A stretch of 64,000 bases of DNA from DASRDU01 sp035560235. Lineage in GTDB: Bacteria; Acidobacteriota; Blastocatellia; RBC074. The position numbers and the translations under genes were made by a program. The stretch spans positions 90,476-154,475 of the forward strand of contig DATMAG010000076.1 of the NCBI GenBank assembly GCA_035560235.1, given 5' to 3'. Under the pieces are notes generated by a model that saw only the letters and a program-made list of their open reading frames with translations, ran no database searches and was not told the DNA's origin. Of the stretch, positions 44,501-53,091 are shown one piece after another (position 1 is the first letter of the stretch; every line of letters starts with the position of its first letter).

Positions 44501-46493
44501 AACTTCACGAGCGAAGCGGCGCGATGAAAAGGCGGCGCGAACTCCTGCGCCAGCTTGAAAAGACAGCCCCAGCCTGGGCAGATGCTATTCGTCGCAGAAT
44601 CGTTCCGCACAATTTATCGGAACCGCCGGGAGATGCCAGTCAGGCCTGGCTGTGGCGACAGTTCAATGATGAGCTAGAGACCCGCGCAAGGGTTTCAATT
44701 GACTCGCTACAGAAGCAGATTGAGAGCTTGACCACTGAGTTGCAGCGAACTACTTCCCTATTGATTGAGGCTTCCGCTTGGGCAGCACAGATCAGGAAAA
44801 CAAATTTAGAGCAACAGCAAGCCTTGGAGGGCTGGCGACTGGCAATGCGAAAAATCGGCAAAGGAACCGGCAAGCGTGTGCCTGCACTCCTAGCTGAGGC
44901 TCGCCGTAAAATGGAACTATGCCGTTCTGCTGTCCCTGTCTGGATCATGCCGCTGGCCCGTGTAGTTGAGAACTTCAAGCCGCGCACGGGTCTTTTTGAT
45001 GTCGTCATTATAGATGAAGCCAGTCAGAGTGATGTGATGGGGCTGATTGCGTTGTTAATGGGCAAACGGGTCGTTATCGTTGGTGACGACGAACAAGTCA
45101 GTCCTGACGCAGTTGGCCAGCAATTGAAGATTATCCAGAATCTGATCGCGACCTATCTGCATAGGATCCCAAACGCACAACTTTACGATGGAGAAACATC
45201 AATCTATGACATAGCAAAAACGTCGTTCAGTGGGCTGATCTGTCTTCGCGAACATTTCCGCTGCGTCCCGGAAATCATTCAGTTCAGCAGTGATTTGTCC
45301 TACCCAGACAAGAAGATTGAGCCGCTGCGTGATGCATCTTCAGTCAGATTGAAGCCTCCTGTGATTGCTCACCGGATTTCAGGGGGAACTTATGACGAAA
45401 AAACAAACGAAGCTGAGGCTGAAACGATTACATCGCTCATCATAGCTGCGATTGAACAACCAGATTACGACCAGCAAACCTTCGGGGTGATTTCGCTGGT
45501 TGGCAATGAGCAGGCAGAAATCATAGATCGCCTTCTCAGATCGCGTCTTTCAGCAACTGAATATATGCAACGCGCGATTCTCTGTGGTAATGCCGCCCAG
45601 TTCCAAGGCGACGAGCGAGATGTGATGTTTCTTTCTGTTGTTTATGCTTCGCAAGATGGGCCACTCGCCAAGCTCAATGAAAAGATCTTCAAAAAGCGCT
45701 TTAATGTCGCGGCCAGCCGCGCACGAAATCAGATGTGGGTTGTTCACTCATTGCAACCTGAGGTGGATCTCAAGCCCGGGGATTTGCGTCGTCGTCTGAT
45801 TGAATACGCTCAGAATCCACAGGCAATCAACCAGGCCTTAACGCAGCAGGCAAACAAAGTTGACTCGGAGTTTGAGCTACGGGTACTGCGGCGGCTGGTG
45901 ACAGCGGGTTATCGCGTCACTTCACAATGGAAAGTTGGTTCCTACAGGATTGATCTGGTCGTCAGTGGCGATGGCGGAAGGTTAGCAGTTGAATGTGACG
46001 GCGACCGCTGGCATCAAATTGAGAAAATTCCTGAAGATATGGCCCGGCAAGCTATTCTCGAACGTCTCGGCTGGAAGTTTGTCAGGATTCGTGGCAGCGA
46101 ATTCTTTCGTAACCCGGAACAGGCGATGCAACCTGTCTTCGCCAGACTTGAAGCCTTGGGCATTGAGCCTCAGGGAATTCAGCCCGGGACTGAAACTGAA
46201 TCCTCAAACGGCAATGAGCTTCGTACGCGAGTCATTCGCCGGGCGGAAGAAATACGTCGCGAGTGGAAAAGCAGTGATTCTAAGAGTTCGGATTCATCAG
46301 GAGTCTCTGCTTTACAATCAACAGTTACTTCGCCTGACGAGAACATACTCGACTTGCCTGAGGATATTTACCGAGGTAAGTCTTCACCTTCTTTGCCTCT
46401 GTTTTTAGATCTGGAAATGGCAGATTGATGATAACCCAACTCACTGCACGACGACCCGCATTTCCCCGATTTGCTGCGGCGCGTCGGGCTGGC
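41534..46493. mobile_element. island bounded by an exact 22-bp direct repeat
   Basis: The same 22 bases, beginning TGCTGCGGCGCGTC, occur at 41534-41555 and 46472-46493 in the same orientation. Both copies lie in the final codons (LLRRVGLA) of relics of the same TPR gene family. Between them are the helicase-nuclease gene and an AT-richer promoter region, with codon use unlike the flanks. No integrase or transposase is inside, so the mode of entry could be homologous recombination between paralogous gene ends. Confidence 0.5.
41725..46428 (+). CDS. SF1 (UPF1-like) helicase fused to a Vsr/MTES_1575-type nuclease; candidate defence protein
   Basis: 1567 residues. An N-terminal region of about 370 residues of unknown fold precedes an SF1 helicase: Walker A GPPGTGKT at 404-411, motif Ia VLVTSHTSKAL, a long helical insertion (about 470-1060), motif II IIDEAS (Asp1097), motif III VGDDEQVSP, LREHFRC, and motif VI-region FNVAASRARNQMWVV. 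A C-terminal domain (about 1378-1480) has EFELRVLRRLVTAGYRV, SYRIDLVV, LAVECDGDRWH and RQAILERLGWKFVRIRGSEF, the pattern of REase_MTES_1575/Vsr-like endonucleases, with all acidic positions kept. A Ser-rich tail ends the protein. Fused helicase-nucleases of this kind act or are suspected in phage defence. Codon use is more AT-rich than the neighbours. Only a weak ribosome-binding site precedes the ATG. Confidence 0.88.
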   Translation: MATETYDLPKDDVIQTGRSRLLKVFRYLEALNQQRNPVKRQIDEQFWTLWFHNLPEHHCIRVGVVETTGRTSADGTPENTGDDFVLKVRRPQLTKVPPPPAHIREWLRPGWDDVNKDVNKEAFVIEADEKVTADGEEAITRFDDDPDRVVEFNNWLKLREEWGRKEKPARETLKIFDRVYELYGQIEREAERLELVLGDGLLVWRRPEGGIHHPVLLQRLQLEFNPEIPEFTFRETQHPVEFYSALFRAMSDVDGRMIGKLCEELEQGAFHPLDENSTSGFLRSFVQRLAKDGEFVSRTEIHGEADYPRITRDPVIFVRSRTLGFATALEAAIEELTHTKELPVSLLNIVGVESLPPLNSTEVSESLDGRGNEDEDILFNKPANQEQLQIAQRLDKHRCVLVQGPPGTGKTHTIANLIGHLLAQGQSVLVTSHTSKALRVVRSQVAPELQSLCVSVLESDAESRQQLESSINGIVQQLSSNVAQLEHQAQELKARRTQIIRDLRETRAKMRDALGSEYRDIVVGGQSTPPSEAARQVAAGHGKHDWIPVPLSDTALGTSLPLGISELKELYQTNLSVSPEDERELGFALPVTDDLLKPEDFAALVTESAQLASRNLKFREDLWKQDTTASPQELEILLRLLQRAAEPLQHPDQSRWKIAVIADGQRGGSFRQAWEDLLVKITEVEDKAEQAVLPLLQHGPEISVTIPLENQLQILREIIGHLSNGGDLGWWTLFRRSEWKQLIEGARVGGHSPSRIEHFQALQSLTSLQLARTELLSRWDRQMKPLGVPPASELGERPEQTCQQYCFTIRQCLNWQTETWRPLEKEMIGCGFNWEKLIQELPPNFNPHGLLLRIGEAVSNHLPAIFAARIDCLRWEEVEAQLRDYEIRVFTGASREPAARIVSEFRAAVSRRDIETYQKTYTRIVELHERSGAMKRRRELLRQLEKTAPAWADAIRRRIVPHNLSEPPGDASQAWLWRQFNDELETRARVSIDSLQKQIESLTTELQRTTSLLIEASAWAAQIRKTNLEQQQALEGWRLAMRKIGKGTGKRVPALLAEARRKMELCRSAVPVWIMPLARVVENFKPRTGLFDVVIIDEASQSDVMGLIALLMGKRVVIVGDDEQVSPDAVGQQLKIIQNLIATYLHRIPNAQLYDGETSIYDIAKTSFSGLICLREHFRCVPEIIQFSSDLSYPDKKIEPLRDASSVRLKPPVIAHRISGGTYDEKTNEAEAETITSLIIAAIEQPDYDQQTFGVISLVGNEQAEIIDRLLRSRLSATEYMQRAILCGNAAQFQGDERDVMFLSVVYASQDGPLAKLNEKIFKKRFNVAASRARNQMWVVHSLQPEVDLKPGDLRRRLIEYAQNPQAINQALTQQANKVDSEFELRVLRRLVTAGYRVTSQWKVGSYRIDLVVSGDGGRLAVECDGDRWHQIEKIPEDMARQAILERLGWKFVRIRGSEFFRNPEQAMQPVFARLEALGIEPQGIQPGTETESSNGNELRTRVIRRAEEIRREWKSSDSKSSDSSGVSALQSTVTSPDENILDLPEDIYRGKSSPSLPLFLDLEMAD

Positions 46494-46500
46494 AAAATGA
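46444..46500 (+). pseudogene. second remnant of a TPR-gene 3' end
   Basis: Sixteen bases after the helicase stop codon the plus strand reads LHDDPHFPDLLRRVGLAK and a stop. It is paralogous to, not a copy of, the relic at 41377-41562: the codons differ except for the shared 22 bases (46472-46493). It marks the right border of the island. Confidence 0.5.
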
Positions 46501-46564
46501 AAGGGTCAGTTCATCGCTTCATTATTGTGATGAACCGACCCGCATTCGCTGATTCTCTGAACAT

Positions 46565-49500
46565 TCACTCCCGGCGCCGCGCATACTTCACGCCGCCAAC
46601 GAGCATCAGCAGCGCCAGGCAGACCGAAATCATTCCGGGCGCGGTGAAATCAGGCAGCTTCAGCCACGCTCCGGCGGCATTCGGCTGCGGGCGGCGCGGG
46701 CGCGGCGGGACATCATCCGTTACCGTCCACACCCTGCCGTCGCGCAGATACATCCGCCGCATCTCTTCGAGATTGAACGGACGCGCGCCGCGACGATTGA
46801 AGACCGTCAGCTGATTGCCCGATTCATCAGCCGCGCGGTCGCGGTCAAGGCCTTCCGACACGGCCAGCGCTTCGCCGCCGTGAATTTCGTAAGTCGCGAT
46901 CAGCTTCGGTGTCGGCTTCGGTGAAAAGCCGTAGATGTTCGCGTTCTCTTCGGGCGACATCAACTGCACCACGCGCAGGCCGTTTTTGCCATCGGCGACA
47001 TAAGCGAACAGTGAATTGTTCGTCATCCCGATTTTGACGTCGTGCGCATCGTTGAGCCTGCCGTCGGCATTGAAGGTCTGATCAATCTTCGGCTTTTCGG
47101 GCCGCTCGATGTCCACGATCACCAGGCCGTTCTTTCCGGCGGCGACGTAGGCATAGGTGCGCGCCAGATAAAGATTGTGCGCGTCCTCGATCTTCACCGT
47201 CGCGCTTTCGACGTGCTTTGCCTGTTCGGGCAGCGTCACGTCAATGACGTGCAGCCCTTCCGCGTCGGTCACAAACGCATAGCGGAACTGCACCTGCACG
47301 CTCTTCGGGTTCTTCAGCCCCGTGATTTCAGCCGCGACCTTCGGCTCGAACGGATTGTTGATGTTGACGATCACCAGCCCGCGATCACAGGTGATGTAGG
47401 CATACGTCCCGGCAATCGTGATGTTCGATGCGCCCCTGAGAATATTGTTCGGATTCCACGTCAGCGTGCGCTTGAGGAAGTTGTTCGACGGATTGCCATC
47501 GAGCAGCGTTGCCGCGTTGACCAGAATCAGCCCCTCTTCCCTGTCCGTCACGTACAGGAACGCATAGAGCGGATGAATCGGCTGCTTGTCGTCGCGGTTG
47601 ACAGCCTCTTCGTTTTCGGGCCGGTGAATGCGGTACTTCTTCGGGAAGATGCTGTCGGGCAGCGACGCGGTCGGATCAACGCCGAGCGTCGTCGGTGACG
47701 CGACGGCGGTGGCGTATTTCGTGTCAACATACAGCCGCTGCCCCAGAGGCGAAACAGGCGCGGTCGTGATGCGTTCCGAGAAGCCCTTGTTGTCAATGTT
47801 GGCAATGTCGTACACGCGCAGGCCACCCTTACCGCACGCAACGTAGGCGTATTCGCCGCGCACCTGAATGCTCAGCGCTTCGGGATTGCCGTGATGCTCG
47901 TAAGCCTCCTTCAGCTCGCCCCTGTTTTTCTCGACGTGCTTTTTGTATTCATCGGGATAAGCCAGCTTGTGGAGGCTCGAACCAATCACGGCCTGCGGTT
48001 CGTCGCGCTCGGTCACGACGACAGCGTGAATGCCGTGATGACCGGCAGCCACCCAGGCGTAACGCCCGATGAAGTTCGTGAAGTTCGTCCCCTGCATCAG
48101 AATCTGCGCCATCCAGGCGTTGTTGTCGCCGCTTCTTGAAAGGTGACAATCGGTGCAGACCTTCGTTTCAGAAGTGCTGACCGTGTGCGGCACGTAGGTG
48201 CTGAAGGCCTGGCCGCTGTAACCTTCGGATGAAATCGTCTGCTGCTGCGAATAGATCCACTCGCGGTTCTGATTCTGCGAGCTGACGAGAATTGCGCAGG
48301 TCGAACGCGTCGGCGCAACGCGGTGGCCCGTGACTGTGCCGTCCTTGCCGAGCATATAAACGTCATCGCGCAGGGTCTGGAAGTTGTACTGTGTCCAGTT
48401 GCGCAGCTTCTGTTCGGCCTCGTTGTGGAGCATCGGCTTCTGCTTGTTTGCAGTCATCGGCAGGTGACAGCCGAAACAGCTCGTCGTCCACGACGAATGG
48501 CAGGCATAACAGGTCATTTTGCCGTTGGCGTGCGCGAGCTTGTCCTCGCTGACATTCGTCTCGCCCCACATTCGCCCGTCGCGCTGCACAGTCTTGGCAT
48601 AAGCCGAAGCGTCGTTGTAATCCCTGCGGCCCGGCGTGACGGTGTCCACGGTCTGTACGACGCGCCACCATTTGCCGGGTTCGACGAGCGAGTTCTGAAT
48701 GATCTCGCCGTTGTTGAAGGTGACCTCTTCGCCCTTCTCGTTCTTCTTTTTGATCGGGCGTTCGGCAGTGGCGCGCTGGAACATGGCGATCTGCCGCCCG
48801 CGTTCGTCACGCGCCTTGATCTTCGTCAGATCCCTGCCGACGTTGATGACCCTGCCTTTGTACCGGCCTGCTCCGGCGGCAGGGCCACTGAGAATCAGCG
48901 TGGCCGCTTTCTCAATCGTGCCGTGACAGTCAATGCAGTCAATCGAGATGGCCGCGCGCGGTTCGTTGTAAAGATTGCCGTTGCCGTGCACGTCAGAGGC
49001 AACGTGACAATCGGCGCAGTGCATGCCGACTCTGGCGTGAACGTCCTCGAGGTGGACGGCCTTTTTGAATTTTTCAGGATCGTCAGGTCTGATGCGCGTG
49101 CCGCGCGCTGTCAGCAGGTTGCCCTTGCGATCCTGTTTGAAGACGGCGCGGAAGACCCAGCCGTGACCGTGGAAGTCACCGAACTGCGTGCGCTGCGCCT
49201 TCGGATTCACGTCGGTATAAATATTGGCGAGGAACTTTTCGTCCTGTCCCCATTTGCCGCGCAGCGCCGAACCTTCGGGATTGCGACGCTGAATCGCGTC
49301 CTTCTGCTCCTCGCTCAGGTCAGGCTGCTTCTCGGGGTACATCAGATTGCCGTCGGTTTCATTGTCCCACCAGGTCATTCCGTAATAGGTCGTCACCATG
49401 TTCGTGCCCGGATGGATGTGACAGACCATGCACTGGCTCGACGGGATGCCATTGGTCAGCTGATGTTTGATCGGATGGCCGGACTCTTCCTTCGGAATCG

Positions 49501-50539
49501 TCGGATCGGCGGTCTGCGTCAGGCCGAGGTTGCCGAACTTCGCAAACGGGCCGGAATGTTTCGGGTCGCGGTCGTTGGCGTAAACGACGTGACAGGCTGT
49601 GCAGCCCGAGGAACGATAATCGCCCGGATTGTCGTTCGTGCCGAGGTGCGAGAGCAACGGATCGAGCAGGCGGGTCTTCTGCAAACCCAGGAAGACCGGA
49701 TCGGTGCGCAGCCGCGTGCCGAAGCCGCGATCACTCAGTTTGACCTCGGGACGACCCGGCACCTCTTCGGGACTCGGCGAACCGATGTCCGAGGGCAGTC
49801 CCTTCTTTTCACCGCCGCGCTCAAAGACGCGCAGGATGTTGCCCGGCTGCGTGACCTCCCAGCGCGGCAGCGGCAGCAGGTAGGGCAGGATGCCCTTCTT
49901 CACGATCTCTTCAGGCGTCGGCGCAGGGTTGGTGAAGACCTGCAGGATTGCGCCGTCCTTGCCGTAAGACTCGCCGAAACGCGCGCCCTTGAATGGAAAT
50001 GCGCCGTTGTTATAGAGCGCCGCGGCCCAGAGCATCCCGCCGTGCGTCATCATGCTCTTCTTTGAGAAGGCCACTTCGCGCGGGTGACACTCAGCAGTGC
50101 CGCAACTCAGATCAGCCGCGCGGAAATCGCCGGGATTGACGAAGCGGATGTATTCATCGCTCTCCTCATTCCAGAGCGCGTGAACTTCCTTCGGGTTCGC
50201 CGTCGTCTTGAAAACATCCTTCAGGCGCGGCTGCACGTGGGCCTTGTTCTTCTCAGTCGCCGCCGGATCGCCGCCGTGACAATCAGCGCAGCCGATGCCG
50301 AGATCATCATCGCCGCTCTCGCCCGGATGCATGGACTCGGTGCCCTTGTGGCAGGTGATGCAGCCCTGCGATTTCGGATTGACTTTCTTCTGTCGCTGCG
50401 GCGCAGAGGCGGCGTCGGAGTCAGCCACATTCGCGGCCTGCGAACGGCGGCCCTGCGTGAGCAGGCTCAGGGCCGTCACCAGACTCAGACTCAGCAACAG
50501 GATCAGTTTGGCTCGCTTGATTGTGTTCGGCTGTTTCAT
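46565..50539 (-). CDS. membrane-anchored multihaem cytochrome c with LVIVD beta-propeller
   Basis: 1324 residues. After a signal peptide (about 1-36) there are nine CXXCH haem motifs (first Cys at about 60, 84, 313, 370, 508, 535, 677, 688, 795) plus one CX4CH (146-152), ten haems in all. Residues about 880-1260 hold repeated beta-propeller units of the LVIVD type (YAYVACGKGGLRVYDI, YAYITCDRGLVIVNI, YAYVAAGKNGLVIVDI). A C-terminal transmembrane helix (about 1298-1318) with a YARRRE tail anchors it, so the haems lie outside the cytoplasm. Such proteins carry electrons through the periplasm or act as oxidoreductases. It lies in the same orientation as a downstream-facing barrel gene, suggesting a shared redox role. 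Confidence 0.9.
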   Translation of the reverse strand: MKQPNTIKRAKLILLLSLSLVTALSLLTQGRRSQAANVADSDAASAPQRQKKVNPKSQGCITCHKGTESMHPGESGDDDLGIGCADCHGGDPAATEKNKAHVQPRLKDVFKTTANPKEVHALWNEESDEYIRFVNPGDFRAADLSCGTAECHPREVAFSKKSMMTHGGMLWAAALYNNGAFPFKGARFGESYGKDGAILQVFTNPAPTPEEIVKKGILPYLLPLPRWEVTQPGNILRVFERGGEKKGLPSDIGSPSPEEVPGRPEVKLSDRGFGTRLRTDPVFLGLQKTRLLDPLLSHLGTNDNPGDYRSSGCTACHVVYANDRDPKHSGPFAKFGNLGLTQTADPTIPKEESGHPIKHQLTNGIPSSQCMVCHIHPGTNMVTTYYGMTWWDNETDGNLMYPEKQPDLSEEQKDAIQRRNPEGSALRGKWGQDEKFLANIYTDVNPKAQRTQFGDFHGHGWVFRAVFKQDRKGNLLTARGTRIRPDDPEKFKKAVHLEDVHARVGMHCADCHVASDVHGNGNLYNEPRAAISIDCIDCHGTIEKAATLILSGPAAGAGRYKGRVINVGRDLTKIKARDERGRQIAMFQRATAERPIKKKNEKGEEVTFNNGEIIQNSLVEPGKWWRVVQTVDTVTPGRRDYNDASAYAKTVQRDGRMWGETNVSEDKLAHANGKMTCYACHSSWTTSCFGCHLPMTANKQKPMLHNEAEQKLRNWTQYNFQTLRDDVYMLGKDGTVTGHRVAPTRSTCAILVSSQNQNREWIYSQQQTISSEGYSGQAFSTYVPHTVSTSETKVCTDCHLSRSGDNNAWMAQILMQGTNFTNFIGRYAWVAAGHHGIHAVVVTERDEPQAVIGSSLHKLAYPDEYKKHVEKNRGELKEAYEHHGNPEALSIQVRGEYAYVACGKGGLRVYDIANIDNKGFSERITTAPVSPLGQRLYVDTKYATAVASPTTLGVDPTASLPDSIFPKKYRIHRPENEEAVNRDDKQPIHPLYAFLYVTDREEGLILVNAATLLDGNPSNNFLKRTLTWNPNNILRGASNITIAGTYAYITCDRGLVIVNINNPFEPKVAAEITGLKNPKSVQVQFRYAFVTDAEGLHVIDVTLPEQAKHVESATVKIEDAHNLYLARTYAYVAAGKNGLVIVDIERPEKPKIDQTFNADGRLNDAHDVKIGMTNNSLFAYVADGKNGLRVVQLMSPEENANIYGFSPKPTPKLIATYEIHGGEALAVSEGLDRDRAADESGNQLTVFNRRGARPFNLEEMRRMYLRDGRVWTVTDDVPPRPRRPQPNAAGAWLKLPDFTAPGMISVCLALLMLVGGVKYARRRE

Positions 50540-50638
50540 AAGCAGTTCGGATCAGTCAGCAGAAAAATGAAGCAGCACGAACACCAGTGAGGCAGTTCCG
50601 CCCGGAAGCGGAACTGCACCTGGTGATTGTTCGCGCTG

Positions 50639-51025
50639 TCAGTTCATCAACTCGGCCATCAGGGCAGCGGGGTTCCAGTAGGCCCGCACTTCCTGAATCT
50701 TTCCGGCTTCGTTGATGGTGAAAACATCAATTCCCTCGAAGGTCACGGCCCGCCCGTTTTTGCCGGTGCCGCGCCCTGTCCACTTGACCGCCGCGCCGTC
50801 GCCCGCGATGAAGACCTGATCTTCACTCAGCCCGACCTGCTCGAAGGCTCCGGCAATGCCGTCAAAGAACTGTCGCAGGGCATCGTGCCCCCTGTGTTCC
50901 GGCGCGCCATACGGATCGTGACTGACGGCATCAGCGGCAAACGTGGCCACCCACGCTTCCCTGTCCATCGCGCGGATGGCGGCGAAATAATCGGCAACAA
51001 CCTGCTGAATCATTTCCGGTGACAT
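50639..51025 (-). CDS. SnoaL-like/NTF2-fold protein
   Basis: 128 residues from the ATG at 51025, which has AGGA 8 bases upstream. The NTF2-like cone fold is indicated by MIQQVVADYFAAIRAMDREAWVATF, SHDPYGAPEHRGHDALRQFFDG and the C-terminal GIDVFTINEAGKIQEVRAYWNP. Members include polyketide cyclases, isomerases and ester-type hydrolases, but many have no known reaction. Between the multihaem cytochrome and the barrel gene on the same strand, about 100 bases from each; may be part of their operon or a passenger. Confidence 0.85.
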   Translation of the reverse strand: MSPEMIQQVVADYFAAIRAMDREAWVATFAADAVSHDPYGAPEHRGHDALRQFFDGIAGAFEQVGLSEDQVFIAGDGAAVKWTGRGTGKNGRAVTFEGIDVFTINEAGKIQEVRAYWNPAALMAELMN

Positions 51026-51129
51026 AGTGTGTCCTTTCATTTTGTGGGATTGAACTACGTCACTCCCTACGCAACCGGCCCGACAGCGGATTGAACTGCC
51101 GGCAAATGGTCACGCGCTGCGTGGCGAAT

Positions 51130-53091
51130 TCAGTACGTGAACTTCACCGACACGAAAGTCGCCCAGAGCGGCGGGCGGCCTGCGCCGCAGCCCTGCGGCG
51201 TGCCGTTGCAGTTTGAACTGTAGATGTCCGTGAAGCCCCGGCCCGGCAGCAGTCCTGACACGCCGCCCGTGACGATGATGTTTTCAGTCAGCGGCGGGCG
51301 ATAGATGAATCCGATCCCGAGATCGTGGCCGATCTCCTTGCGAATCGTCGGCTGAAAGAGCACGAGTTCGAGCGGCTCGGTGCGGTTGAAGCGCAGGTAG
51401 TTGTAATTGAGAAACCCGCGCAGCTTCGGCGTCAGGTCGGCATCCAGCCCGACGTTGTAGAGCGTGATTCCCGGATTGACGAAATTCGCCTGGCCCTGAA
51501 TCCTGCTGCTGCGCAGCGAGGGCAGCAGACTGCCGGGTTCGACCAGCGCCACGCCGGTCTGCGTCAGGCGCACCGTCTGAGCGTTCCAGAAGCTGAATTT
51601 GCCGCCCGCAAAGTTCGGATGATCCAGAATCGCATCGAAGCCGCGCGCGGTTCCGTCAGTCGGCTTTGAATCGCCCGAAGCGTAAAAGACCGCGAAGCGC
51701 GGGCGCAGCCAGTCACGATCCCACGACAGTTCAGCCGCCGCCATCTGCGCGTTGATGCGCTGCGCACGCCCGGCGATCGGGTTGCGCGTGTCGCGTCCGA
51801 TGACCTGATAAAAGGCGTGCTGAATGTTGTACCGTCCGATGTGCCCGTCTCCGGCCCAGCCGAAATAACCCGCCCGGATGTGATGTGGCGCGACATCGCC
51901 GATCTTTGCGGGCCGGACGATAAACCCGTTCTGGTCGTACTCGATGCTCGGCTGATCGGTGTTGTAATGCAGGCTCAGTTGCGCCGTGTAACCCTTGACG
52001 AAGGTGTCCTGCCGATAGAGGTTCGCAATCCAGACCTTCTGATGACGAAAGGCCACGTCGCGGAAGTTGATTGTGTTCAGCTCGCTGTTGGTCTCCTTTT
52101 CGAGCATGTTGAAGTAAGCCACATTGAACTGATACCGGTTCGCCTGATGATTGCCGAAGAGCCGCACGCCGAGGTTCGAATCATCAAAAATGAACCCGCG
52201 AAAATCGCTCGTAAAATGCTGCACGCCGACCCGCACCGAAGTCGTGTCAAATGACGGCGAGCGGCCTTTGACGCTGCCCCGGCCACGCAGGAACGGAAAG
52301 ATCTTCGTCGTGTCGCCGAGCCGCATTTCATAAGACAGCTCTTCAAAGCCGACGAACCCGTCAAGCCGCGTTTTGCCTTCGCGCACGTCAATATTGACGA
52401 TCCCGTTTTCGCGCGTGCGCAGGTAGTTGATGTTCAGCACCGGCGTGATGTGCAGCCGCCAGTCGGCGGGCTTGAACGAGGTGTCGCCGTGAAAGAGATC
52501 GAAGGAGAAGATGAAGTTCTGATTGAAGAACTCCTGCCGCCCGCGTCCGAAAAATTCAAAGCTGCCCGGATTCTGGCTGCTTACGTCCTGTGGCACGGGC
52601 AGGCGGCGCAGCACGAGCGTGCTTTCGCTCGAGAGCGTCAGGTTGAGAAAAACGTGCTGCCCGATGATCGGATAATCGCCCTTGAGGACGTTCTGGCGAT
52701 AGGGATTGAGAATGCTCCCGCGCACGTAACGCGGATCGGAGGGAAAGCCGATGCGCCAGCGGTCCCTGATGACGCGGTAATCGCCATCACCCGGAGTGTT
52801 CTCATCCTTTGACGGTCCGGCTGCGCCAAGCGGGCGATCTTCGGTTCTGAAAGGCTCCTTCCTTTCCGGCGGTGCGGGCGGTGCTTTCTTCTCTCTGCCT
52901 CCGTCCTGAGTCGCGGGCTGCTTTTTATCGCCCTGCGGGGTTTGATCCGGAGTCAGGCGGTCAGCAGCAGTCAGTGCAGCCAATGAACCGGAGCTGGCAT
53001 TCGCCGGAGTCTGTGACGTGCCTTGCGCGAACGCAAAAGTTGCCCCCGTAGTAATGAGGATAAGCAGGAGAGTGAAGGCCGGGCTTCGCAA
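51130..53091 (-). CDS. predicted outer-membrane beta-barrel protein
   Basis: 653 residues. I prefer the TTG at 53091, which has GGAGG 8 bases upstream and starts a clean signal peptide (FTLLLILITTGATFAFAQG); a GTG at 53106 is the alternative. A Pro/Lys/Glu-rich low-complexity region (about 40-100) leads into a long series of alternating amphipathic strands with many aromatic residues, ending in the terminal Phe-Thr-Tyr typical of outer-membrane barrels. No TonB plug or cysteines in the barrel core apart from a pair near the end. Its position next to the ten-haem cytochrome invites the idea of a porin-cytochrome conduit, but this is inference. Confidence 0.7.
   Translation of the reverse strand: MRSPAFTLLLILITTGATFAFAQGTSQTPANASSGSLAALTAADRLTPDQTPQGDKKQPATQDGGREKKAPPAPPERKEPFRTEDRPLGAAGPSKDENTPGDGDYRVIRDRWRIGFPSDPRYVRGSILNPYRQNVLKGDYPIIGQHVFLNLTLSSESTLVLRRLPVPQDVSSQNPGSFEFFGRGRQEFFNQNFIFSFDLFHGDTSFKPADWRLHITPVLNINYLRTRENGIVNIDVREGKTRLDGFVGFEELSYEMRLGDTTKIFPFLRGRGSVKGRSPSFDTTSVRVGVQHFTSDFRGFIFDDSNLGVRLFGNHQANRYQFNVAYFNMLEKETNSELNTINFRDVAFRHQKVWIANLYRQDTFVKGYTAQLSLHYNTDQPSIEYDQNGFIVRPAKIGDVAPHHIRAGYFGWAGDGHIGRYNIQHAFYQVIGRDTRNPIAGRAQRINAQMAAAELSWDRDWLRPRFAVFYASGDSKPTDGTARGFDAILDHPNFAGGKFSFWNAQTVRLTQTGVALVEPGSLLPSLRSSRIQGQANFVNPGITLYNVGLDADLTPKLRGFLNYNYLRFNRTEPLELVLFQPTIRKEIGHDLGIGFIYRPPLTENIIVTGGVSGLLPGRGFTDIYSSNCNGTPQGCGAGRPPLWATFVSVKFTY

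Noticed and set aside
46425..46814. 129-codon plus-strand frame after the helicase gene
   Set aside because: It runs across the TPR relic in the wrong frame and then antisense to the cytochrome gene; not a real gene.
48323..50065. 580-codon open frame on the plus strand opposite the multihaem cytochrome
   Set aside because: It is the antisense shadow of a GC-rich gene whose haem and LVIVD motifs are unmistakable; no ribosome-binding site or family resemblance.
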